The notes under the pieces are model-generated. The model worked only from the letters and a program-made list of their open reading frames with translations. It did no database searches and was not told the origin of the DNA. Positions 1 through 7,581 of a DNA stretch of 7,581 bases are shown here, in pieces; the first letter of the stretch is position 1, and every line of letters begins with the position of its first letter. The position numbers were made by a program, and so were the translations under genes. Source of the stretch: Chloroflexota bacterium (GTDB taxonomy: Bacteria; Chloroflexota; UBA6077; JADZDV01); assembly GCA_020850915.1 (NCBI GenBank), contig JADZDV010000487.1, positions 1 through 7,581 on the forward strand, written 5' to 3'.

Positions 1-614
1 GTGACGCCCGCCCCGCGCTCCCAGATCAGGATGCTGATCCGGTCCCGGCTGAGCACCTGGGCGAACTGCACGTTGGTCCGATTAGGAAAGGCCGGGTGGC
101 TCTCAATACGTGGCCCGAGCCTCTCCAGCTCGACGGCGCTCAGATCGGGGACCACGATGACGCAGTGCGGATTGCCGACCGACAGACTGGTGCAGTCGAT
201 CCGCTGGCCGTCCAGCTCGAGGTGGTCGAACCCGTCAAACGTTGCGCGGCCCATGTTCGCCGTGATCGTCTCGATCCGGTCTCCGACCAGGTTCAGCCGA
301 ATGGAGACGATGCCACCCAGCGTATCGATGGTGAAGGTGTCCGATCGCGTGTAGTCGTGGTCGTACAGGTACTTGGCGTAGATCCGCACGCCGTTGCCGC
401 TCTTCTCCGCCTCGCTGCCGTCCGGATTCAGGATGCGCACACCAAAGTCCGCCCGTTGCGACGGCACCTTCAGCAGGATGCCGTCTGAGCCGACGCCGAA
501 GTTCCGGTGGCAGATGAGCTGAATCCGCGGCTCGGTCAGCTCGACGGGTGTCGTCTCGGCCTCCATGACGATGTAGTCGTTGCCCAGGCCGTGGGACTTC
601 ACGAATTGCGGCAT
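1..614 (-). CDS. dapF: Diaminopimelate epimerase DapF, C-terminus cut by window edge, Ser variant at first catalytic position
   Basis: DapF interconverts LL- and meso-diaminopimelate in the cytoplasm, for lysine and in most bacteria for peptidoglycan. The window shows 204 codons of a family that is usually about 270-290 aa. Visible family motifs are GLGNDYIV (residues 9-16), NFGVGSDGIL (38-47), ILNPDGSEAEKSGNGVR (61-77), SVGNPHCV (145-152) and ERGAG (199-203). In classical DapF the fourth motif reads MCGNG and supplies the first catalytic Cys; here codon 72 (399-401) is AGC, Ser. The residue after ERGAG is Val, not the usual Glu. The second catalytic position lies a few codons beyond the window. 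The ATG at 612-614 has the Shine-Dalgarno GAAAGGA 7 nt upstream. The gene lies 31 nt downstream of miaA and is probably cotranscribed with it. Family membership is secure. Whether the Ser form is a diaminopimelate epimerase or a related isomerase is open. Confidence 0.92.
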   Translation of the reverse strand, partial: MPQFVKSHGLGNDYIVMEAETTPVELTEPRIQLICHRNFGVGSDGILLKVPSQRADFGVRILNPDGSEAEKSGNGVRIYAKYLYDHDYTRSDTFTIDTLGGIVSIRLNLVGDRIETITANMGRATFDGFDHLELDGQRIDCTSLSVGNPHCVIVVPDLSAVELERLGPRIESHPAFPNRTNVQFAQVLSRDRISILIWERGAGV

Positions 615-621
615 ACGCCGT

Positions 622-628
622 TCCTTTC
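622..628 (-). promoter_or_regulatory. Ribosome binding site of dapF
   Basis: The minus strand reads GAAAGGA, 7 nt before the dapF ATG. It lies in the 31-nt miaA-dapF gap. The same heptamer precedes the proposed miaA start, which helps to judge that start. Confidence 0.7.
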
Positions 629-645
629 AGCTCACCGGTTGTCGT

Positions 646-1581
646 TCAGACGACGTGGCTGCTGCGCTGCGCCAGCCATGCGTCGATGATCTCACGCGTC
701 CGCGCGGGGAGGTCTGTCCCCTGCTCCAGCCAGGCCAGCCGCGCATCACGGCGCAACCAGACGTACTGTCGTCGGACATAGGCGTGCGTGGAGTATTTCA
801 CCCGGCGGACGGCCTCGTCCAGCGGCAATTCGCCGCGCAGGTGGCGGATCAACTCCCGGTAGCCGGTCGAGGTCAGCGCCGGCAGGGTCGGATCGTATCC
901 CCGATCGAGCAAGTTCCGAATCTCGGCCAGCCAGCCGGCCGCCAGCATCGCGTCTACCCGTGCGTCGATCCTGGCGTACAGCGCGTCGCGCGGCATCGTC
1001 GTCGCCAGCCGCAACGCCTCTCGCGGCTCGCCACGCCGCCGTCCAACGCGGGAGAACGGCTGTCCGGTCGCCCGGACCACCTCCAACGCGCGGATGACGC
1101 GGCGCACGTTGCTCGACGGGATCTGTTCGGCCGCGACCCGGTCGACCACCGCGAGTCGCGCATGAAGTGCAGCCGGTCCGGCTCTTGCCGCGTCCGCTTC
1201 GAGGGTGGCGCGAAACTCGGGCTGAGGCGGAACCCTGGCGAGGTCGAGCCCATCTAGCACGGCCTGCACGTAATGGTACGTGCCGCCCACCAGCAGCACC
1301 GGACGACCGCGACCGTGAACCTCACTGATCGCCGTCGTCGCGTCGTCGACGTAGGTCGCCACGGAGTATGGCTGGTCGGGCTCCACGTAGTCCACCAGAT
1401 GGTGGGGCACTCGCGCCAGATCGGCCGGCGTCGGCTTCGCCGTTCCAATGCTCAACCAGCGGTAGACCTGGCGTGAGTCGGCCGACACGATCTCCGCGTT
1501 CAGCCCTTCCGCCAGGGTGAGTGCTAGCTTCGACTTGCCCACACCGGTGGGGCCGAGGATGGCGATGATGACACCAGGGAT
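646..1581 (-). CDS. miaA: tRNA dimethylallyltransferase MiaA with no canonical start codon (ATC proposed)
   Basis: MiaA transfers the dimethylallyl group of DMAPP to N6 of A37 in tRNAs that read UNN codons. From the proposed start it is 311 aa, normal for the family. Motifs in order are the P-loop GPTGVGKS (10-17), DSRQVY (35-40), HHLVD (60-64), VGGTYHYVQAVLDGL (98-112; usually GGTGLY), NVRRVIRALEV (158-168), TSTGYRE (237-243) and RRQYVWLRRD (270-279). The only in-frame ATG/GTG/TTG before the conserved region is the GTG at 1540-1542. That codon encodes the Val inside the P-loop, so starting there would delete half of the motif. The frame is open back to the stop of the upstream gene at 1609-1611. 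An ATC at 1579-1581 sits 8 nt after GAAAGGA and gives a normal N-terminus (x-PGVIIAILGPTG). A sequencing error or readthrough from the upstream gene remains possible. Function is secure; the start is not. Confidence 0.93.
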   Translation of the reverse strand: MPGVIIAILGPTGVGKSKLALTLAEGLNAEIVSADSRQVYRWLSIGTAKPTPADLARVPHHLVDYVEPDQPYSVATYVDDATTAISEVHGRGRPVLLVGGTYHYVQAVLDGLDLARVPPQPEFRATLEADAARAGPAALHARLAVVDRVAAEQIPSSNVRRVIRALEVVRATGQPFSRVGRRRGEPREALRLATTMPRDALYARIDARVDAMLAAGWLAEIRNLLDRGYDPTLPALTSTGYRELIRHLRGELPLDEAVRRVKYSTHAYVRRQYVWLRRDARLAWLEQGTDLPARTREIIDAWLAQRSSHVV

Positions 1582-1589
1582 GTCAGATG

Positions 1590-1596
1590 TCCTTTC
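1590..1596 (-). promoter_or_regulatory. Ribosome binding site proposed for miaA
   Basis: GAAAGGA on the minus strand lies in the 27-nt gap after the aldo/keto reductase stop. Its distance of 8 nt to the ATC at 1579-1581 nearly matches the 7 nt between the identical heptamer and the dapF ATG. It therefore points to an initiation site where no standard start codon exists. Confidence 0.6.
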
Positions 1597-1608
1597 CCGT
1601 CCGGCGCT

Positions 1609-2571
1609 TTACCGCCAGTCGCTTGCGCGGTCCAGTGCACCTATGTCCTCACCTGTCAGCGTCAACTCCGCTGCACTGAGCAGTTCCCGGACCTGTGCGG
1701 GTGAGGTGGCGCTGGCGATCGGCGCGGTGACGCTCGGGCGGGCCATCAGCCAGGCGAGCGCCACCCGGGCCACCGTGGCGCCGTGCGCCGCGGCCACCTG
1801 GTCCAACGCGCTCAGTACGGCGAAACCGCGGTCGTTCAGGTACTTCTGCTGTACCGTCGCCGCCCGGGGGCTTGTCGGCAGCGGCTGGCCCGGGCGGTAC
1901 TTGCCCGACAGGAACCCGCTGGCCAGGGAGTAGTACGTGATGACGCTGAGCCCTCGCTCGAGGCACAACGGCTCGAGGTCTCGCTCGTACTCCTCTCTCT
2001 CCACCAGGTTGTAGTGCGGCTGCGCGATCTCGTAGCGCGCCAGGCCGCGACGCTCGCTCACTCCGAGCGCTTCCGCGAGCCGGCTGGCCGTGTGGTTGGA
2101 GGCTCCGATGACCCGCACTTTGCCCTCCAGAACGAGCCGGTCGTACGTCTCAAGCGTCTCGTCGAGCGGCGTCTCTGAATCGTCCCAGTGAGACTGATAG
2201 AGGTCGATGTAATCAGTCTGAAGCCTGCGGAGCGACGCTTCGACGCCGTCGAGCAGGTGGCGGCGGCTGAGCCCTCGATCGTGGGGGTTGCCTCCCATCT
2301 GCCCCCCGACTTTGGTGGCGATCACGACTCGGTGGCGGCTGCCGCGAGTGGACAGCCAGCTTCCGATGGCCGACTCCGACTCGCCGCCCCGGTTGCCGGG
2401 CGCCCAGCGCGAGTAGGTGTCGGCCGTGTCGATGAAGTTCCCGCCGCCTTCTACGTAGGTGTCGAGCACGGCGAGAGACGCCTGCTCGTCGGTCGTCCAG
2501 CCACACGTGTTAGTGCCCAGGCATATCGGGGCGACACGAAGATCCGAGTGGCCAAGCTGACGAAGCTCCAT
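1609..2571 (-). CDS. Aldo/keto reductase (NADPH-dependent oxidoreductase, Tas/YghZ-like)
   Basis: This 320-aa TIM-barrel enzyme is of the aldo/keto reductase superfamily, cytosolic and probably NADPH-dependent. The catalytic tetrad is visible: D48 and Y53 in FIDTADTY (46-53), K87 in VVIATKVGG (82-90) and H128 in YIDLYQSHWDD (121-131). Further family signatures are KVRVIGASNHTASRLAEAL, QPHYNLVEREEY and YYSLASGFLSGKYRPGQ, which suit the bacterial AKR11/12-type branch. The substrate cannot be read from sequence. The ATG at 2569-2571 follows AGGGGAG at 8 nt spacing. The gene heads the probable operon with miaA and dapF, and its stop TAA (1609-1611) is in the same frame as miaA with no further stop in between. 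It is transcribed divergently from the prenyl synthase. I see no truncation. A metabolic link to miaA or dapF is not evident, so it may simply be carried along. Confidence 0.9.
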   Translation of the reverse strand: MELRQLGHSDLRVAPICLGTNTCGWTTDEQASLAVLDTYVEGGGNFIDTADTYSRWAPGNRGGESESAIGSWLSTRGSRHRVVIATKVGGQMGGNPHDRGLSRRHLLDGVEASLRRLQTDYIDLYQSHWDDSETPLDETLETYDRLVLEGKVRVIGASNHTASRLAEALGVSERRGLARYEIAQPHYNLVEREEYERDLEPLCLERGLSVITYYSLASGFLSGKYRPGQPLPTSPRAATVQQKYLNDRGFAVLSALDQVAAAHGATVARVALAWLMARPSVTAPIASATSPAQVRELLSAAELTLTGEDIGALDRASDWR

Positions 2572-2579
2572 CTGGAAGG

Positions 2580-2586
2580 CTCCCCT
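2580..2586 (-). promoter_or_regulatory. Ribosome binding site of the aldo/keto reductase
   Basis: AGGGGAG on the minus strand ends 8 nt before the ATG at 2571 and supports that start. The aldo/keto reductase therefore has a normal leader, unlike the divergent prenyl synthase. Confidence 0.7.
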
Positions 2587-2598
2587 GAGTCTGCTGCT

Positions 2599-2662
2599 CC
2601 GGACGGTACGCCCCTCCGCTGCCGTGAGTCCAGCGTTCTCCCGCCGGCGCCGGACGGATCGC
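2599..2662. repeat. Pair of 13-bp direct repeats in the divergent promoter region
   Basis: CCGGACGGTACGC (2599-2611) and CCGGACGGATCGC (2650-2662) agree at 11 of 13 positions. Their starts are 51 bp apart, close to five helical turns, and the second copy ends one base before the TATACT box. The pair could be operator half-sites for a regulator of one or both divergent genes. In such GC-rich DNA it could also be chance. Confidence 0.3.
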
Positions 2663-2663
2663 T

Positions 2664-2669
2664 TATACT
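2664..2669 (+). promoter_or_regulatory. Probable -10 box of the prenyl synthase gene (leaderless transcript)
   Basis: TATACT matches the sigma-70-type TATAAT in five of six positions and is the only AT-rich hexamer in this stretch. It ends 8 nt before the ATG at 2678, so initiation 6-8 nt downstream would fall at or next to that ATG. No convincing -35 hexamer lies 16-18 bp upstream (CCGCCG region). On the other strand the overlapping bases 2662-2667 read TATAAG, which could serve the divergent aldo/keto reductase. Confidence 0.45.
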
Positions 2670-2677
2670 CGACGTCA

Positions 2678-3718
2678 ATGTCATCCGCGCCGATTGGCGA
2701 CCGGCTGAGCGAGCTCGGTGGCGAGCTCGATCGCTGGCTTGCCGCCGCCCTCGATCGCTGGGGTCCCCGCGCCGAGCGCTTTCATGGCATGCTCGCCTAC
2801 CCGCTCGGCTGGACCGACGAGCGCCTGGTCCGTCTCGCCGAGCCCGCCCCGGCCGGCAAGCGCCTTCGACCGTGTCTCACGATGCTCGTCTGCGAGGCGA
2901 TCTGCGGCGACGCTGGGCGTGCCCTGCCCGCCGCGGCCGCCGTGGAGCTGGTCCACAATTTCTCGCTCGTCCACGACGACATCCAGGACCAGAGCGATAC
3001 CCGCCGCGCCCGGCCCACGGTCTGGTCGAACTGGGGGATGGCCCAGGCGATCAACGTGGGCGACAGCCTCTTTGCCCTGGCCGAGCTGGCGCTCATGTCC
3101 GCGTCCGGCGTCGACCCGGCTCGCGTGCTGGAGTGCGGCCGGGTGCTGAACAGCGCTTGCTTGCGTCTCGTCGAGGGCCAGTTCCGCGATCTCGACCTCC
3201 AGGCGTCAGGGAAGGCCAGCTTCGCGGCGTACGAGCAGATGATCGCGGGCAAGACCGGAGCGCTCATCGAGTGCTCGGCGCGCCTGGGAGCCATCTTCGG
3301 CGGCGCCGACGGGGCCACTGTCGAAGGGATCGCCGAGTACGCCCGGGCGCTCGGCGCCGCTTTCCAGTACCAGGACGACTACCTCGGCATGTGGGGGGAT
3401 CCCGGGGTCACGGGCAAGCCGGCCGACACGGACCTGAAGACCCGAAAACAATCCCTGCCGGTCGTCCTGGCGCTGGACGAGCGTGGGCCGGTTGCCGAGC
3501 GCTTTCGCGCGCTCTTCACCCAGCCGAGCGAGATCACCGACGACGTTGCCGCGGCGGCTCGGCGCTGCCTCGACGACCTGGACATCCGCCGGCGAGTCGA
3601 GTTGCTCGTCGAGGAGCGACATCGCCACGCAGTCGAGGTGATGCCTCGCCTCCAGCCAGCGGTGCGCACCGCGGCGTTGGCCAGCCTGGTGGACGTCCTG
3701 CTCGCGCGCCAGTCCTGA
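2678..3718 (+). CDS. Polyprenyl diphosphate synthase, probably geranylgeranyl diphosphate synthase
   Basis: This 346-aa all-alpha trans-isoprenyl diphosphate synthase condenses IPP with allylic diphosphates (DMAPP, GPP, FPP). Motifs in order are GKRLRP (60-65, IPP binding), the first Asp-rich motif DDIQD (100-104) in LVHNFSLVHDDIQD, GKTGALIE (191-198), the second Asp-rich region YQDDYLGMWGD (231-241) and TGKPADTDLKTRKQSLPVV (245-263). The first Asp motif has no two-residue insertion, and an aromatic (F95) sits five residues before D100. In known families this pattern fits short-chain synthases making C20 product (type I GGPPS), though C25 or longer cannot be excluded. The start ATG at 2678 is preferred because a TATACT box lies just upstream; the in-frame GTG at 2624 would add an Arg-rich, non-family extension. 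No ribosome binding site is visible. No carotenoid, squalene or quinone genes adjoin it, so the end use of the product is unknown. The stop lies within the first unit of the downstream repeat array. Confidence 0.92.
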   Translation: MSSAPIGDRLSELGGELDRWLAAALDRWGPRAERFHGMLAYPLGWTDERLVRLAEPAPAGKRLRPCLTMLVCEAICGDAGRALPAAAAVELVHNFSLVHDDIQDQSDTRRARPTVWSNWGMAQAINVGDSLFALAELALMSASGVDPARVLECGRVLNSACLRLVEGQFRDLDLQASGKASFAAYEQMIAGKTGALIECSARLGAIFGGADGATVEGIAEYARALGAAFQYQDDYLGMWGDPGVTGKPADTDLKTRKQSLPVVLALDERGPVAERFRALFTQPSEITDDVAAAARRCLDDLDIRRRVELLVEERHRHAVEVMPRLQPAVRTAALASLVDVLLARQS

Positions 3719-3974
3719 GCGGCGCGAGCGTGGTGTCGCCGGGCCCTTCCTCGGCCCGGGGCCAGTCCTGAGCGCCGCTCGCGTGGTGTCGCCGGGCCCT
3801 TCCTCGGCCCGGGCCGGTCCTGAGCGCCGCTCGCGTGGTGTCGCCGGGCCCTTCCTCGGCCCTGGCCGGTCCTGAGCGCCGCTCGCGTGGTGTCGCCGGG
3901 CCCTGCCTCGGCCCGGGGCCGGTCCTGAGCGCCGCTGACGTGGTGTCGCCGGGCCCTTCCTCGGCCCGGGGACG
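3712..3974. repeat. Five tandem 52-53-bp units, most with a GC-only hairpin, between convergent genes
   Basis: The units are 3712-3764, 3765-3816, 3817-3868, 3869-3921 and 3922-3974 (53, 52, 52, 53, 53 bp). Each starts GTCCTGAGC and contains TGGTGTCGCCGGGCCCT. The core forms a perfect 7-bp stem CCGGGCC/GGCCCGG around a 7-nt loop (CTTCCTC; CTGCCTC in unit 4). Unit 3 has GGCCCTG, which breaks the outer part of the stem. Units 2-4 also carry the 11-bp quasi-palindrome GAGCGCCGCTC; units 1 and 5 diverge there. The lengths are not multiples of three and stops occur, so the array is not coding. It fills almost all of the 276 bp between the convergent prenyl synthase and GH63 genes. No T-tracts follow the stems, so these are not classical intrinsic terminators, but the structures could still block transcription from both sides. 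Unit 1 includes the stop codon of the prenyl synthase gene. Confidence 0.95.
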
Positions 3975-3994
3975 GTCCGGCCCCGGCTCGCCGT

Positions 3995-6679
<2,685 letters not shown>

Positions 6680-6774
6680 CGCGTCTGCCGAGCAGAGCAC
6701 GCGCCTCTCGCTATGGACAGAGACAGGGAAGACACCGGCCAGACCTCGGCGCTGGTGAACGCACGGCGGCGCCG
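6680..6774. other. Intergenic gap between the phytase-like gene and the GH63 gene
   Basis: These 95 bp separate two minus-strand genes. I see no strong terminator hairpin with a T-tract, no good promoter and no strong ribosome binding site for the ATG at 6679. The two genes may be cotranscribed, but the gap is longer than those in the left-hand operon. Confidence 0.4.
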
Positions 6775-7581
6775 CTACGGCAACTGGCTCGGGAGACGCA
6801 CGACCGCCAGCCGCGTCGGCTCGCCGCTTGGAATCGCCCGCCCATTGGGCTCGAAGCCGATGAACCCGAAATTATTGTCGTTCACGACCGCGATGGTGCG
6901 CTCGTCTACGAAGGCCAGACCCTCGATCCTCTCGGGCGCGTAGCCGTACTCCTTCAGGTTCACCACTGCCCGCTTGGCGAGCGGCGTGACGCCCACATTA
7001 GCCAGCTCACCGGCCGGGACCTCCTCCAACGTCCGACGACCGAGATTCTGGCGCCCGAGGATGCTGGTGGCGCTGGCGGTGTCAACCTCGTAGACCATCT
7101 TGTGCGGTCCGTTCTCCACGCTGTCACGCTCGAGGACCAGGAACCGGGTCGGGCTGAGCGCCGTCAGATCGCCAATCTTGATCTTGTCCTGGTCATCGAC
7201 GCCGACCTGCGAGGCGTCATCCGTCTGATAGACGTACACCGCCTTGACCGTCGGCTCACCCACCACGTCCAGTACAACGACGCGGACGTTCCTGGACGCC
7301 TCGCCCGCGGATTCTTTCGGATCTGAGAGCGGACTTTGCATAATGGCAAACAGTGTGCTGCCGTCCGGGCTGAGGCCGACTCCTTCGAAGCCGCGGTTGG
7401 TCTTTCGCTTCAGCAGGTTTCCGGGCAGAATTGGTCGCACTCGTTCGCCCGGAGCGTCGATGTCCCAGCCCTCGGGCACGAGCCGGAACTGGATGACGCC
7501 GTCCGACGACAGCTTCAAAATGCTCGGAGCGTACTCCTCCGACACCCAGAAAGAGCCGTCGCGCGGGTCCAGCGCCAGAGA
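6775..7581 (-). CDS. Esterase-like activity of phytase family protein (beta-propeller), N-terminus cut by window edge
   Basis: The frame is open from the right edge to a TAG at 6775-6777, giving the C-terminal 268 residues. It shows the signatures of the 'phytase-like / esterase-like activity of phytase' domain: [18 protein letters not shown] near the edge (4-21), [17 protein letters not shown] (62-78), [10 protein letters not shown] (133-142), RFLVLERDS (146-154) and [20 protein letters not shown] (217-236) followed by NFGF. The acidic residues in SEEY, FEG, LERD, IEG and NDN are the conserved ones in this family. A GTG at 7543-7545 lies inside the conserved FWVSEEY motif, so it is not the start; the true start is outside. 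Family members are usually exported and carry an N-terminal signal, which cannot be checked here. The reaction is unproven: a phosphatase, phytase or esterase role is inferred from the family name only. It precedes the GH63 gene on the same strand by 95 nt. Confidence 0.82.
   Translation of the reverse strand, partial: SLALDPRDGSFWVSEEYAPSILKLSSDGVIQFRLVPEGWDIDAPGERVRPILPGNLLKRKTNRGFEGVGLSPDGSTLFAIMQSPLSDPKESAGEASRNVRVVVLDVVGEPTVKAVYVYQTDDASQVGVDDQDKIKIGDLTALSPTRFLVLERDSVENGPHKMVYEVDTASATSILGRQNLGRRTLEEVPAGELANVGVTPLAKRAVVNLKEYGYAPERIEGLAFVDERTIAVVNDNNFGFIGFEPNGRAIPSGEPTRLAVVRLPSQLP

Noticed and set aside
2624..2677. GTG at 2624 as the start of the prenyl synthase
   Set aside because: It would add 18 Arg/Ser-rich residues not typical of the family, and it lies upstream of the best -10 box.
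2673..2678. Minus-strand TTGACG as a -35 box for the aldo/keto reductase
   Set aside because: The TATAAG box is only 5 bp downstream, and no -10-like hexamer occurs 16-18 bp downstream.
2188..3771. A 527-codon plus-strand open frame across the aldo/keto reductase promoter region and the prenyl synthase gene
   Set aside because: Its product is Arg/Pro/Gly-rich with no family motif, and it overlaps two genes with clear catalytic motifs in other frames. Long shadow frames are expected at this GC content.
3712..3974. A CRISPR array
   Set aside because: The units are contiguous, with no unique spacers between repeats. Differences are point changes and one-base indels, as in a minisatellite.
3712..3974. 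Repeat region as a coding repeat protein on either strand
   Set aside because: Units of 52 and 53 bp shift the frame at each step and a TGA recurs in the GTCCTGAGC start, so no stable peptide repeat results.
3780..3974. Classical intrinsic terminators
   Set aside because: The stems are strong but none is followed by a run of T on either strand.
7543..7545. GTG as the start of the phytase-like gene
   Set aside because: It is the Val of the conserved FWVSEEY motif, and the frame stays open with family-like residues to the window edge.

Overview
This GC-rich window (my estimate is mid-60s % GC) holds six protein-coding genes. Four are complete; one is cut at each window edge. I see no tRNA, rRNA, insertion sequence, CRISPR array or phage gene. 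It looks like bacterial chromosome, not a mobile island. The lineage is uncertain. GC content, leaderless-looking initiation, a Ser-type DapF and a miaA-dapF pair would fit Chloroflexota (Thermomicrobia-like) or a related deep-branching high-GC group, but this rests on general resemblance and not on a database search.

Left block (1-2571, minus strand, transcribed right to left): an aldo/keto reductase, then miaA (tRNA A37 dimethylallyltransferase), then dapF (diaminopimelate epimerase, cut by the left edge). The gaps are about 27 and 31 nt, so this is very probably one operon. Adjacent miaA and dapF genes also occur in actinobacteria. Two oddities lie here. No canonical start codon precedes the MiaA P-loop, and the best start is an ATC behind a good Shine-Dalgarno. 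DapF has Ser where the first catalytic Cys is expected.

Centre (2572-3994): a 106-bp divergent intergenic region separates the aldo/keto reductase from a plus-strand isoprenyl diphosphate synthase, probably a geranylgeranyl diphosphate synthase. A TATACT box lies so close to the synthase ATG that the mRNA is predicted to be leaderless. The synthase gene ends inside the first unit of a five-copy, 52-53-bp tandem repeat array (3712-3974). Most units carry a 7-bp GC-only hairpin, and the array fills the gap between two convergent genes.

Right block (3995-7581, minus strand): a large GH63-type glycosidase of about 894 aa, preceded by a secreted-type 'esterase-like activity of phytase' beta-propeller protein cut by the right edge.

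Metabolically, MiaA and the prenyl synthase both draw on the DMAPP/IPP pool, DapF serves lysine/peptidoglycan precursor synthesis, and the GH63 enzyme is a glycoside hydrolase of unknown substrate. I found no convincing undescribed multi-gene system. The most unusual items are the miaA start, the DapF active-site substitution and the hairpin repeat array.
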